64,000 nt of DNA from Paenibacillus sp. MBLB1832 (GCF_032271945.1 NZ_CP130319.1:5721001-5785000), one strand, 5' to 3'; positions 40,196 through 49,698 are shown, counted from the stretch's first letter. Notes: a model not told the origin generated them from the sequence alone. Made by a program: numbers and translations.

Positions 40196-41947
40196 CTAGT
40201 CTTCGAGACTGGCTTCCATCTGTTGGCGATCCCATTGCTCACGGTACCAGCCGCCGAAATGCATCAACTCTTCATGCGTGCCTTCTTCGATTACTCTGCC
40301 CTCGTCGAGGACGAGAATCCAGTTCGCATGACTGACCGCGGATAAGCGATGTGTCGTAATGAGCGTTGTGCGGCCTGCGCGTTCCTTGCGGATATGCTGG
40401 AGAATGCGGGCTTCCGTCCGAGCATCCACCGCAGAGAGGGAGTCATCCAACAGCAGGATTTCTGAATCGATGAGCAGCGCCCTCGCGATCGCCAATCGCT
40501 GCTTCTGTCCGCCGGACAGCATGACGCCGTTCTCACCGACAATCGTGGATAATCCGTCAGGCATCCCAGCAATATCTTGGGCAAAAGAAGCCATCTCTAC
40601 CGCATGCGCGATCTCTTCTGGCGAAGCCGTGTGCTTGCCCAGCGCGATATTATCGCGAATGGACTTGGATAAGAGCAGGTGCTCTTGCGGCACATAGGCG
40701 ACCCAGGCTTTCATTTGATCCATGGCAATGTGCTCGATTGGCACGCCAGATACGAACAATTTACCTGACTCAATGGGATATTGGCGTAGGAACTGCTTGA
40801 GCAGCGTAGACTTACCGCTGCCCGTACGACCCACGATGCCCAGCGTCTGACCGCGCTCCAGTTGGAAGGAAACATCGACGAGACTCGGATGGTTCGCAAT
40901 TGGATAGGTGAACGTTAACCCTTTCATCTCGATACGTTCGGGCATAGCAACAGTCGTGGGGGTATCCACGTCGACCAGATCTGGCTTTTGCGTCAGCGCT
41001 TTATCCAAACGGTCGGCCGAGGCGCTTCCGCGCTGCAGGACATTGATGAATTCCCCAAAGGAAATCATCGGCCAGATGAGCATCCCGAGATAAATATTGA
41101 AAGAGATCAGCTGACCCAGCGTAATCTCATTCTGGAAGACGAGGTATGAGCCATAGCCGATTCCGATCGAATAGCTCAAACCGACGATTAACGAAGTCAA
41201 CGGCTGGAATAGCGCATTGAGCATGGAGACGCGGCGGTTTTTGTGCATGACATCGGACGTCACCTTATCAAAAGCTTTGAGATCATGCGCCTCCTGCACA
41301 TAGGAGCGTATCACGCGAATCCCCGAAATCGATTCTAAAGCATGATCGTTCATGGCGCCGAAGGAGGCTTGCGCTGCGAGAAAGCGTACACGTACCTTTT
41401 TGCCTAGAATATTAATCGCCAGGGCGAGAAAAGGCAGGGGAATCAATGCCGCCAGCATCAATTTAAACGAAATGAGCGACACCATCGTCACGATGACAAC
41501 CGACGCACCAACTATCGTGTGGACTAGCGTCATAACGCCGTAGCCCGAGGTTTGACCAATGGCCAGCACATCATTCGTTGCCAACGCCATCAATTGCCCC
41601 GTCGAGTTGCGTTGGAAGAACGCGGGGGACATGGTCGTCAGATGGCCGAGCAGACGGCCTCTGAGCAGTTTTTCCACCAAAGCAGAGTTACCGAACAAAT
41701 TCGTAATCCAGAGATATGCCATCACGTAAATCAGCAGGGCAAGCAGCACGAGCAGGAGCACCGTGTGATGCAGTTGGGAGGCGGACAGATTCCCTTTTTG
41801 AATATGATCAATCGTATTGCCTATCATTTTAGGCGGAATGGTTGCCAGTAAATTCACACCGATCATCAGGGAGACTGCCAGCGCATAGAACTTCCATCTC
41901 TCTTGAAAAAACCATCGCAACTTTAGCACAAAAGACAACGTTTCCAC
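40196..41947 (-). CDS. ABC exporter half-transporter, degenerate-site subunit
   Basis: The 583-residue half-transporter has six helices and an ATPase domain with Walker A GRTGSGKST, signature LSGGQ and switch His in TTHRLS, but its Walker B reads ILLLDDSLS, with Asp where the catalytic Glu is expected. This marks the non-canonical ATP site of heterodimeric exporters and shows which subunit it is. The start is a GTG at 41947; a TTG at 41938 with AGAGGTGG upstream is an alternative. It is cotranscribed with the canonical subunit. Confidence 0.92.
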   Translation of the reverse strand: METLSFVLKLRWFFQERWKFYALAVSLMIGVNLLATIPPKMIGNTIDHIQKGNLSASQLHHTVLLLVLLALLIYVMAYLWITNLFGNSALVEKLLRGRLLGHLTTMSPAFFQRNSTGQLMALATNDVLAIGQTSGYGVMTLVHTIVGASVVIVTMVSLISFKLMLAALIPLPFLALAINILGKKVRVRFLAAQASFGAMNDHALESISGIRVIRSYVQEAHDLKAFDKVTSDVMHKNRRVSMLNALFQPLTSLIVGLSYSIGIGYGSYLVFQNEITLGQLISFNIYLGMLIWPMISFGEFINVLQRGSASADRLDKALTQKPDLVDVDTPTTVAMPERIEMKGLTFTYPIANHPSLVDVSFQLERGQTLGIVGRTGSGKSTLLKQFLRQYPIESGKLFVSGVPIEHIAMDQMKAWVAYVPQEHLLLSKSIRDNIALGKHTASPEEIAHAVEMASFAQDIAGMPDGLSTIVGENGVMLSGGQKQRLAIARALLIDSEILLLDDSLSAVDARTEARILQHIRKERAGRTTLITTHRLSAVSHANWILVLDEGRVIEEGTHEELMHFGGWYREQWDRQQMEASLED

Positions 41948-42126
41948 CTCTTTTTTTCCAAATTACAGTCATCCCTTGATTGTATAGTTCCCAGACCGCC
42001 AAGTCCACACCTCAGATGATTAAAATGAAACTTTCGGCACGTCTGCAACCTTCTCCGCGCATCCTGCGTTTGAGTTATTGTGATCGATCACCCAACATTT
42101 ACATACAGGAAGGAAGTTCTACATCT

Positions 42127-43146
42127 ATGAAACCTTTGATGACCCGAAGTCTCGCGATCCTCTCCGTATCGAGCATGCTGGCAACTGGTGCGGCTTATGC
42201 TGCTTCCCCTGAGGCGGCTCCCGTTCAAATTCAACCGATTAGCGCTAACCTTGATGTGACCGTTCAAGTGAATGGCACTGCCCTTACTGATCTTGGATTT
42301 CTAGGGGCAAATGGTGCCGAGGCGATGCTGCCGTTACGCGCTGTAACGGAAAGTCTGGGCTTTAAGCTGACTTGGCATCCAGAAACTTATTCGGTCGACC
42401 TGGTGAAGGGCAACGTATTTACAACCGTTAAGACAGGCGAAGATCGCTATACGATTAATAAAATGTTTACTGAGCTCGGCACCGCGCCTCAATTAGTAGA
42501 TAGCAAGCTGTACGTGCCCGCATCATTCGTGAAAACAATCTTGCATGGCTCCGTTGCGACGGAAGGGAACGCTGTGTCCGTTTCGTTGAAAGAGGAGGCG
42601 AAGAAGGTGCAATCGACAGGCGTGATTACGTCTATCCAAACCATAAAGCCTGACCATACGATGATTCATATTCAGGATGTTGGGACTGGCGGCATCGTGC
42701 TTAATGTAGGCCCAGAGACAACGTATCAAATGCTGGATGGATCGGAGCTGACGCTTGCTGATCTGCATGTTGGCTTAACGATTACGGCTGAACATTCCTT
42801 AGCGATGACGATGAGCTTGCCGCCGCAAACGTCTGCGTCTAACATCACAGTGCTCGATACTGCCGTTCACAAAGGCTCGGTAGGTACAGCTGGCGTGATT
42901 GAAGATGTGCGTGAAAATGGCAGCCTGCTTCTCAAAGGCGAAGGGCTTTCCGAGACTTCACCAGACGAGGTTGTGCTGACAGTGAGCGCGGATACCGCTA
43001 TCGTTGACGGCAAAGGTGAACCAGTAGATAAGGCTGCGCTGACAAAAGGTGCTAAGATCATCGGGTTCTACGGGCCGATGATGACGAAGAGCCTGCCGCC
43101 GATCAGCCAAGCTTGGAAAATCGTTGTTGAGACTGATAACGAGTAA
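42127..43146 (+). CDS. Secreted protein with copper amine oxidase N-terminal (stalk) domain, 1
   Basis: The 339-residue protein has a signal peptide (MKPLMTRSLAILSVSSMLATGAAYAA) and a copper amine oxidase N-terminal-like domain (about 40-145: VQVNGTALTD, AMLPLRAVTESLGFKLTWHPETYSVDL, YVPASFVKTIL). The C-terminal half (about 160-335) is beta-rich with two OB-like repeats (GVITSIQTIKPDHTMIHIQD and GVIEDVRENGSLLLKG). This stalk domain is not an enzyme; it is common in Paenibacillus cell-surface proteins. The ATG at 42127 follows AGGAAGGAAG; the longer frame from 41980 is rejected because the signal peptide starts here. The function is unknown. Confidence 0.87.
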   Translation: MKPLMTRSLAILSVSSMLATGAAYAASPEAAPVQIQPISANLDVTVQVNGTALTDLGFLGANGAEAMLPLRAVTESLGFKLTWHPETYSVDLVKGNVFTTVKTGEDRYTINKMFTELGTAPQLVDSKLYVPASFVKTILHGSVATEGNAVSVSLKEEAKKVQSTGVITSIQTIKPDHTMIHIQDVGTGGIVLNVGPETTYQMLDGSELTLADLHVGLTITAEHSLAMTMSLPPQTSASNITVLDTAVHKGSVGTAGVIEDVRENGSLLLKGEGLSETSPDEVVLTVSADTAIVDGKGEPVDKAALTKGAKIIGFYGPMMTKSLPPISQAWKIVVETDNE

Positions 43147-43161
43147 AAGAAGATGGATTTC

Positions 43162-43195
43162 GGAAACCTTCCCTGCTGGGGAGGGTTTCTTTGTT
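43162..43195 (+). terminator. Terminator after stalk-domain gene 1
   Basis: GAAACCTTCCC pairs with GGGAGGGTTTC and is followed by TTTGTTT. Confidence 0.8.
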
Positions 43196-43273
43196 TATCG
43201 GGCCCCCGCACACTGTCCAAATGTTCTGTTTTTTGATACAATAACTGAAAATTCAATCGTTAAGGGGACTCAT

Positions 43274-44662
43274 ATGGAATACATTAGCACGCGAGGCCAA
43301 GTAGCACCCATCGGTTTCATCGATGCGATCTTGATGGGATTAGCCAATGACGGCGGTTTACTTGTTCCGAAGTATATCCCGCAGCTATCTGCTGACACGC
43401 TTCAATCCTGGTCGAAACTGTCCTATTCGGAACTGGCTCTTGAGATTTTCTCACTCTATGTGAATAACGAAATTCCACGCGATGAGCTGAAAAAGCTCGT
43501 TGACGACAGCTACGCAACATTCCGCGACGAAGCGGTGACGCCTGTGAAGCGTTTGACGGAGGGCACGTATGTCCTTGAATTGTTTCACGGTCCGACATTC
43601 GCCTTCAAGGACATTGCGTTGCAATTCCTTGGCAATCTCTACGGGTACGTTTCCCGCAAAACGAACTCCATCATTCACATTCTCGGCGCTACTTCAGGCG
43701 ACACGGGCGCTTCAGCGATCGAAGGCGTTCGCGGCAAAGAGGGCATTCGCATTTGTATCTTGCACCCTCACGGGAAAGTCAGCCAAGTGCAAGAGCTGCA
43801 AATGACGACCGTGAACGATGCCAATGTGTTGAACTTGTCCGTCGAGGGTACTTTCGATGATTGCCAACGCATCATCAAGGAGCTATTTGCAGATGTTGAG
43901 TTTAAACACCGCTACCATCTGCGTGCGATTAACTCGATCAACATTGCCCGTATTTTGGCGCAAACTGTGTACTATTTCTACGCGTACTTCCAGCTCCCTC
44001 AGGAGGCACAGGCTGCTAAGGTGAACTTCAGCGTGCCGACGGGGAACTTTGGCGATATTTTCGCCGGTTACTTGGCGCAGAAAATGGGTCTTCCAATTAA
44101 CAAGCTCATTCTCGCAACGAATGAGAATAATATTCTGGAGCGCTTCGTGAAAGAAGGCGTGTACCAACCAGGCGAGTTCCGCGGCACGTACAGCCCGTCC
44201 ATGGATATTCAAGTGGCGAGCAACTTCGAGCGCTACTTGTTCTATCTGTACGGCGAGGACGCTGCTGCAGTAACGGCGATCATGGCGCAGTTCAAGGCCG
44301 AAGGCCGCGTCGTCATTCCTGCCGACAAGCTGGCGGCGGTGCAGGCGGATTTCGCCGCGTATGGCGTACAGAACGAGGAGTGTCTGGACACGATCAGCGA
44401 CTACCATGCACAGGTAGGGTACTTGCTTGACCCGCACACGGCGTGCGGCGTCGCTGCTGCCGACAAGCTCGCCTCAGCTGGCGAGGTAACGGTTGCTCTG
44501 TCCACGGCGCATCCAGCGAAGTTCGATGAGTCGATTCGCTTGCGCGGGATTGCGCAGACGTATCCGGAGCAAATCCAGGCTCTGTTCGAGAAACCACAGT
44601 TCCAGAAGGTGGTTGGCGGTTCGAACGAGGCGATCAAGGATGAGCTCGTGACGTTTTTCTAG
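43274..44662 (+). CDS. thrC: Threonine synthase
   Basis: The 462-residue PLP enzyme converts O-phosphohomoserine to threonine. The PLP lysine is K112 in FAFKDIALQ, with the phosphate loop GATSGDTGASA and the N-terminal TRGQVAPIGFIDAILMGLANDGGLLVP motif typical of the long (yeast/E. coli-like) threonine synthases. AAGGGG lies 6 nt before the ATG at 43274; the longer frame from 43124 starts inside the previous gene. It is not linked to hom or thrB here, so it is a stand-alone copy. Confidence 0.94.
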   Translation: MEYISTRGQVAPIGFIDAILMGLANDGGLLVPKYIPQLSADTLQSWSKLSYSELALEIFSLYVNNEIPRDELKKLVDDSYATFRDEAVTPVKRLTEGTYVLELFHGPTFAFKDIALQFLGNLYGYVSRKTNSIIHILGATSGDTGASAIEGVRGKEGIRICILHPHGKVSQVQELQMTTVNDANVLNLSVEGTFDDCQRIIKELFADVEFKHRYHLRAINSINIARILAQTVYYFYAYFQLPQEAQAAKVNFSVPTGNFGDIFAGYLAQKMGLPINKLILATNENNILERFVKEGVYQPGEFRGTYSPSMDIQVASNFERYLFYLYGEDAAAVTAIMAQFKAEGRVVIPADKLAAVQADFAAYGVQNEECLDTISDYHAQVGYLLDPHTACGVAAADKLASAGEVTVALSTAHPAKFDESIRLRGIAQTYPEQIQALFEKPQFQKVVGGSNEAIKDELVTFF

Positions 44663-44681
44663 GAGGCCTTTGGTCCCCAGA

Positions 44682-44859
44682 CGGAACGTAGATGCGCTAA
44701 TCAGCTGGATTCCCGCTTAAAAGGTCGGCAAGCGGAACGTGGGTACGCTATTGCTCCGATTTTCGTAGGTTTCGGCCAATTTGTGAGAAATAAGGCATCC
44801 ACGTTCCGTTTCAGCAGGCAAAGTAGCTAATTAGTTAAGATTAGCGCACTGACGTTCCA
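44682..44859. repeat. Family B repeat, half unit plus full unit
   Basis: The full unit (44732-44859, 128 nt) begins GCGGAACGTGGGTACGCTAT and ends TTAGCGCACTGACGTTCC, imperfect terminal inverted repeats, with an internal ACGTTCCG. A half unit (CGGAACGTAGATGCGCTAA) precedes it at 44682. It shares its organisation and length with the element at 54436-54564. Confidence 0.8.
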
Positions 44860-45034
44860 CTTCGCGTTCAAGCTACGATTACGAGGCTGTCCATCATGGA
44901 CGGCCTCTTTTGCGTCATTCACGCCCACATCTCAGTCCCGAGACCGATCTTCGTCCTTCCCTATAGTCGGAAGACACGTCTACCGTGGCATGATATGCTT
45001 AGAGCAATGAATCCACGATATAGGAGTGAACCCA

Positions 45035-45547
45035 TTGTCTATGAATATGAATCGAAGCGCCTTTCTTGGTCCGATCTTGATTCTGTTAGGTATTTTTATG
45101 TTTCTGAAAGGTGATGTTGCTTTCGGGACAGGTACGATTTTTGAGTTTTTCTGGCCTACCCTGTTTGTGATCCCTGTAGGCGTGTTCTTCCACTGGATGT
45201 ACTTCTTCATCATGCAGCGCCGCGGCGTTGGGTTGCTCGTGCCAGGCGGAATCGTGTTGACCGCGGGGATCGTGTGCCAAATCTCCACCCTGTTCGATAT
45301 CTGGCATCTCATGTGGCCTGGATTTATGTTAGCAGTTGCCATTGGTTTGTTCGAACTGTATTGGTTCGGCGACCGCAATAGATACCTGCTGATTCCGATC
45401 AGCATTCTTGCTGTGATGTCGCTGCTGTTCTTCGCGATCTTCTCGATCGGCTCGTTGTTCAGCGCCCTCTTCCACAACAACTCCATCATTGCCATCGGGC
45501 TGATCGTTGTTGGCGGTCTAATGATGATGATGCGCAATCGCGGCTAA
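45035..45547 (+). CDS. Small integral membrane protein with LiaF-like N-terminal region
   Basis: This 170-residue protein has five hydrophobic segments (ILILLGIFMFLKG, FFWPTLFVIPVGVFF, LLVPGGIVLTAGIVC, MWPGFMLAVAIGLFEL, IPISILAVMSLLFF plus a C-terminal helix). The pattern W-P-x-x-F-V-I-P resembles the transmembrane part of LiaF/DUF5668 proteins, but the extracytoplasmic domain is absent. The start is uncertain: TTG at 45035 has AGGAG 8 nt upstream; GTG at 45026 and ATG at 45041 are alternatives. It is monocistronic. The function is unknown. Confidence 0.75.
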   Translation: MSMNMNRSAFLGPILILLGIFMFLKGDVAFGTGTIFEFFWPTLFVIPVGVFFHWMYFFIMQRRGVGLLVPGGIVLTAGIVCQISTLFDIWHLMWPGFMLAVAIGLFELYWFGDRNRYLLIPISILAVMSLLFFAIFSIGSLFSALFHNNSIIAIGLIVVGGLMMMMRNRG

Positions 45548-45555
45548 TCGGTATG

Positions 45556-45605
45556 AAAAAAGAGCCATCAACTGGATTTATTCAATCCAATGAGATGGCT
45601 CTTTT
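45556..45605. terminator. Bidirectional terminator
   Basis: AAAAAAGAGCCATC and GATGGCTCTTTT arms are separated by a loop that can form an inner hairpin (TGGATT/AATCCA). It serves the membrane protein gene on the plus strand and the convergent stalk-domain gene on the minus strand. Confidence 0.85.
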
Positions 45606-45644
45606 CGTCGCTCGGGTGTGCTGGAGACTACTCCTACGGCGGAG

Positions 45645-46307
45645 CTACTTATACATTCCCACATTCACGCTATCACGCTCATGTACGCTCAAAATATGTG
45701 AAAGCGAGCGCTTCCCTCCCGCTTTTGTCAACAAACCAAAACGTGCGTTCAACCCCGACCAGCCCTCGATCCCATCCACCTGATAGTTACCAGTAACGTA
45801 TGCTTGGGCAAGCTCTTTATTAGACCAGAACTCGATGGTTGAGCTGGAGATACCCCCCATTTGATCGACCAAAAGAAGTAAGAACAGCTTCTGCTGATCT
45901 GTATTTTCAGGCACGTCCACATACCCATCTGAAAAAACAACAGTTGTGTCTGGATGACCCTCCACCTGTTGACTAATGACCTCAAAGTTCAAGCTATATT
46001 TGCCATGAAGCAGGGAAGATACAAAGCTAGCCTCCTGCCCATTTGCCTCAGCAGCGGTCGGCGCAGCTCCTCCGCTAACAATCACCGTATTCGTCTCTTC
46101 TTGCCAAGTCACTTTGGCGCCCAGCCCTTCCGCAATCGCCCGCGTCGAGGTCAACGTTGTTCCATCGCTAGTGACTTGAACAGGCGTATCCAGCTTCGTC
46201 CCATTCACCACAACTTGTCTACTCGTTTGAATCGCGTCTGACGCATTAGCAGCGGTCACTGCCATGCAAGCAACACCACAAATGACACCCAGCACAAACT
46301 TCTTCAT
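45645..46307 (-). CDS. Secreted protein with copper amine oxidase N-terminal (stalk) domain, 2
   Basis: The 220-residue protein has a signal peptide (residues 1-22, ending ANAS) and a stalk domain: VVVNGTKLDTPVQV, TLTSTRAIAEGLGAKVTWQEETNTVIV. The remainder (about 85-205) holds no family I recognise. It is the second protein of this type within 4 kb, although the two share only the domain. It is likely on the cell surface. The function is unknown. Confidence 0.82.
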   Translation of the reverse strand: MKKFVLGVICGVACMAVTAANASDAIQTSRQVVVNGTKLDTPVQVTSDGTTLTSTRAIAEGLGAKVTWQEETNTVIVSGGAAPTAAEANGQEASFVSSLLHGKYSLNFEVISQQVEGHPDTTVVFSDGYVDVPENTDQQKLFLLLLVDQMGGISSSTIEFWSNKELAQAYVTGNYQVDGIEGWSGLNARFGLLTKAGGKRSLSHILSVHERDSVNVGMYK

Positions 46308-46457
46308 ACGTGTGACCTCCCTTAGGAACTGTAGACAAGCTATGGCTCAATCGCCTAATCACAACGTGAAAAGACGGGCTTGTACTCATTGTATGCAAGA
46401 CATCTCCATTTCTTTCTTCTCTATTCTCGCCATGAATGCGCTGTCCTAAGCATATGG

Positions 46458-46490
46458 CAAAAAGCCCGTGAATCCCTCCGATTCACAGGC
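46458..46490 (-). terminator. Intrinsic terminator of rlmN
   Basis: GCCTGTGAATC/GATTCACGGGC arms around GGAGG, with one G-U pair, are followed on the minus strand by TTTTTGCC. Confidence 0.88.
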
Positions 46491-46496
46491 TCTGTT

Positions 46497-47576
46497 TCAC
46501 CCCGCGACGACGCTCTCGCCGGCTTGTTTGATTTGCTTGCTCCGCAGCTGGCCGCACGCCGCATCAATGTCCGTTCCGTGCTCCAAACGCACGCTGCAGG
46601 AGATGCCCTGCTTCTTGAGCGTGTCGTAGAAGGCGCGCACGGTCTCGCGGTCTGTCCGCTGATACTGGCTATGCTCATCCACCGGGTTATACGGGATCAA
46701 GTTCACATTCGCCAGCTGGCGGATGTGCCCGATCAGCTCAGCCAGTTGCAGCGCATGCTCGTGCCCATCGTTCACGTCTTTGAGCAAAATATATTCGATC
46801 GTAATTCGACGATTCGTCTTTTCTAAATAATACTCAATCGCGCTCATCAGCGTCTCAATCGGGATTGCTTTGTTGATTTTCATGATGCGTGTCCGCAACT
46901 CATTCGTTGGCGCATGCAAGGAAATGGCCAAATTCACCTTCAGGTCGGAATCGGCAAACTCGCGAATCTTATTCGCCAGCCCGCTGGTGGACACGGTAAT
47001 GTGTCTGGCGGCGATGTCGAGACCTTTCTGATCTTTCACCACGCGGATGAAATCGGTCATATTCTCGAAATTGTCGAACGGCTCGCCGATGCCCATCACG
47101 ACAATGTGGCTGACGCGCTCGCCTTGGCCCAGCGAATCCAGATGGAATTGGACCTTCATGATTTGTCCCACAATCTCACCCGCTGTGAGATCACGGCTCT
47201 TCGCCAGCAATCCGCTCGCACAGAAGCTGCACCCAATGTTGCACCCCACCTGCGTCGTCACACAGACGGACAAGCCGAATTTGTGGTGCATGAGCACCGT
47301 TTCGATCAAATTGCCATCTTCCAGTTTAAAAAGGAACTTCATCGTCCCATCCGCCGATTCCTGGCGCGTATGCTCAGTCAGCGTGTGAATCGCGAAATGC
47401 TCCTCTAAAACAGCCAAGCTATCCGGTTTCACATCGGTCATTTCTGCGAAAGAACCGACCCGCTTGCGGTACAGCCAATCCCAAACTTGCAATGCTCGGG
47501 ATTTCTTGAACCCTTTGTCCCCGAGCCATGCCACTAATTGGTCAAACGTTAATCCATATATGGATGATGTATTCAT
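46497..47576 (-). CDS. rlmN: RlmN-type 23S rRNA (adenine-C2) methyltransferase
   Basis: This 359-residue radical SAM enzyme has the CxxxCxxC iron-sulfur cluster motif C112-C116-C119 in [12 protein letters not shown] and the second catalytic cysteine C341 in DIDAACGQL. It methylates A2503 of 23S rRNA (and, in some species, tRNA A37) via a methyl-Cys intermediate. The layout follows RlmN rather than Cfr. It is separate from the usual ribosome-biogenesis operon, so it may be an extra copy. AGAGGATAACGAA precedes the ATG. Confidence 0.9.
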   Translation of the reverse strand: MNTSSIYGLTFDQLVAWLGDKGFKKSRALQVWDWLYRKRVGSFAEMTDVKPDSLAVLEEHFAIHTLTEHTRQESADGTMKFLFKLEDGNLIETVLMHHKFGLSVCVTTQVGCNIGCSFCASGLLAKSRDLTAGEIVGQIMKVQFHLDSLGQGERVSHIVVMGIGEPFDNFENMTDFIRVVKDQKGLDIAARHITVSTSGLANKIREFADSDLKVNLAISLHAPTNELRTRIMKINKAIPIETLMSAIEYYLEKTNRRITIEYILLKDVNDGHEHALQLAELIGHIRQLANVNLIPYNPVDEHSQYQRTDRETVRAFYDTLKKQGISCSVRLEHGTDIDAACGQLRSKQIKQAGESVVAG

Positions 47577-47680
47577 TTCGTTATCCTCTTTTCAAGACGT
47601 TCACGTGCTATCTAGTTCATATTGTGCCAAAAATCCTCCCTTAACACAAGGGAAGACCTCGATTTCAAAGCAGAAAAGGT

Positions 47681-47704
47681 ACCTCCGTAACACGGAGGCA
47701 CCTA
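47681..47704 (-). terminator. Isolated terminator-like hairpin between MCP and rlmN genes
   Basis: AGGTGCCTCCGT and ACGGAGGTACCT arms around GTT are followed on the minus strand by TTTTCT. No annotated gene ends here. An open frame without ATG start (47601-47780) runs through it, reading SGNVVYEGSLIDIVTTQMLL upstream of the hairpin. It may end a small transcript or remnant gene. Confidence 0.45.
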
Positions 47705-47800
47705 ATTTGAGCAGCATCTGCGTCGTCACAATGTCGATCAGTGAACCTTCATATACCACATTGCCTGATTTAATCCTGAGTTAGTCAAGGGTTTCTTCAT

Positions 47801-47826
47801 GAAAAAAGGATGCCCGCGGCATCCTT
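47801..47826 (-). terminator. Intrinsic terminator of the chemotaxis receptor gene
   Basis: AAGGATGCC/GGCATCCTT arms are followed on the minus strand by TTTTC. Confidence 0.85.
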
Positions 47827-47837
47827 CTTCTTCCAAT

Positions 47838-49625
47838 TTATACTTTAAATCGCGCTACAGCCTGGCCCAGATCATGGGACATGCCGCTCAACTCGTTCGC
47901 TGTCCGAGAAACTTCCGAAATCGTCGCTAATTGCTGCTCCGATGCAGTTGCCACGGCCTTCGTCAGCTCTGTCGTCAGGCGGGTTAATTCCGCCATTTCG
48001 ACGATGCCGGCAAGCACTTCCTCGGAGCTGGCGGACATTTGCTCGGATACCGCAGACACATCGGTCATTTGGTCAACGACTTCTTGCACCGTGTGAGACA
48101 ACTGCTCGAACGTGCCGTCTGTTTGTTCAACGACGGTTTGCATCGCTTCCACCTCGCCGAGACCGCGATCCATCGCGACCACAGCAGAAGCTGTCTCATG
48201 CTGGACTCGCTCGACGAGTTCGGCGATTCGCTCTGTCGCTAAGCGGGATTGATCCGCCAGCTTGCGGATTTCTGTGGATACGACTACGAAGCCTTTGCCG
48301 TGCTCGCCTGCTCTAGCCGCTTCGATTGAGGCATTCAGCGCAAGCAGGTTCGTCTGTTTCGTTACGCTCGTGATGAGAACGGTGATCTCACCAATCTCCT
48401 CCGACATCGACTTCAAACTCTGAATTGCACCGACAGCCTGCTGAACGGAGGTTAACGCTTCGGCAATTTGCTGCTTACTCCGCTTCATCTGCGCATTACC
48501 TTCGCTTGTATGCGTATGAGCATGGCTCGAAATATCTGTCGCATGGCCCGCCGATTCGGCAACGCGTTGAATGCCGACCGCCATTTCGTTCATAGCATGG
48601 CTGCTTTCTTCCGTGCCTTGGCTCTGCTGATCGGAGTGGGAAGCAAGCTGCCCCATCATCTCCGCCACCGATGCAGTGGATCTACTCGTCTGCTGCGCGC
48701 CATCTCGAAGTGTCTCTGATGCGGAAGAAACTTGCTGCGCTGCCTGCGCAATCTGGACAATCAGCCCGCGTAGATTGCCGACCATATCTTTGAGGTGATT
48801 GCCGAGATCACCCAATTCGTCTTGGCTTTTGCTTTTGACTAGCGCGACGTTGGAAAGATCCCCCTCGGCTGCTGCCTGCGCAAGCTTGACCAGCGGTTTG
48901 ATTTGACGGAGATAAATTCTAATCGTTATTGAAATTACGAATGTCCCAAACACGACGGCAATGAGACCCGCCCATATAGATTGGTTCGTGTATTTGGCCA
49001 TTTGCGCCTTAATGATGCTGTAATCGAAATCAAGTCCTGCAAAAGCGACTAGCTTGCCATCCTTATCCCGCAGAGCACTGACTGCACTAATCCATGTCCC
49101 TAGCGAGTCCTCGTAGACGCCAGTGATTGCGAAGCCAGTTTTCTCCGCTTCCTGCAAGGCCACGCGCAACTCTTCGACCGGCACATAGGGTTGAGCCGGT
49201 TTCTCATCTACATAAAGCTCTGCATTCGACAAAAGGTTCAACAACGCAGGCTCTCCATCCGAAGTCGTCCACTCAGGATAAAATAAATACGCATTCTCAA
49301 CTAATTCGCTCTGAGAGACGCGGTCCATATCCACTTGTACTTGCATGACCTCAGGGACCGTTTTGTACGCTTCCTGGTTTTTCTTGAGTTCGACTTTTGA
49401 TTTCTCGATGCTATCTATTTTTTGTATGAGCGGTGCATGGAAAATCTCTTCGAGCGCCGTCAAATTTTCCTTCATTTGCTTTTGATGCTGCTGGTACGAA
49501 GTAAATGTAAGTAATATACAAATGACGATATAGCACACGGCCGTGCAGGCTGAAATTTTGAAGGGTAACGAACGGAAATAGCGAGGAATAACGGATGACT
49601 TGCCTTGCGTTTTAGCTTGTGACAT
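47838..49625 (-). CDS. Methyl-accepting chemotaxis protein with dCache-like sensor
   Basis: The 595-residue receptor has an N-terminal helix near 20-40, an extracellular sensor (about 45-215) with dCache-like features (GTWISAVSALRDKDGKLVAFAGLDFD), a second helix near 225, HAMP, then a cytoplasmic signalling domain with the conserved hairpin tip ITVLITSVTKQTNLLALNASIEAARAGEHGKGFVVVSTEIRKLADQS. It modulates the CheA kinase and flagellar rotation. The ATG at 49625 has GGAGGTG about 13 nt upstream; a TTG 9 nt earlier is an alternative start. It is monocistronic and divergent from the HAD gene. The ligand is unknown. Confidence 0.93.
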   Translation of the reverse strand: MSQAKTQGKSSVIPRYFRSLPFKISACTAVCYIVICILLTFTSYQQHQKQMKENLTALEEIFHAPLIQKIDSIEKSKVELKKNQEAYKTVPEVMQVQVDMDRVSQSELVENAYLFYPEWTTSDGEPALLNLLSNAELYVDEKPAQPYVPVEELRVALQEAEKTGFAITGVYEDSLGTWISAVSALRDKDGKLVAFAGLDFDYSIIKAQMAKYTNQSIWAGLIAVVFGTFVISITIRIYLRQIKPLVKLAQAAAEGDLSNVALVKSKSQDELGDLGNHLKDMVGNLRGLIVQIAQAAQQVSSASETLRDGAQQTSRSTASVAEMMGQLASHSDQQSQGTEESSHAMNEMAVGIQRVAESAGHATDISSHAHTHTSEGNAQMKRSKQQIAEALTSVQQAVGAIQSLKSMSEEIGEITVLITSVTKQTNLLALNASIEAARAGEHGKGFVVVSTEIRKLADQSRLATERIAELVERVQHETASAVVAMDRGLGEVEAMQTVVEQTDGTFEQLSHTVQEVVDQMTDVSAVSEQMSASSEEVLAGIVEMAELTRLTTELTKAVATASEQQLATISEVSRTANELSGMSHDLGQAVARFKV

Positions 49626-49698
49626 AGTTAACAAAAACACCTCCAAGAATATACAGCGCATAAGTTGGAATATCTAGGCAGTTCCGCTATCCACTACA

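Noticed and set aside
46497-47576. Cfr antibiotic-resistance methyltransferase instead of RlmN
   Set aside because: The sequence around the cluster motif and GIGEPFDN follows RlmN; no Cfr-specific features could be pointed to.
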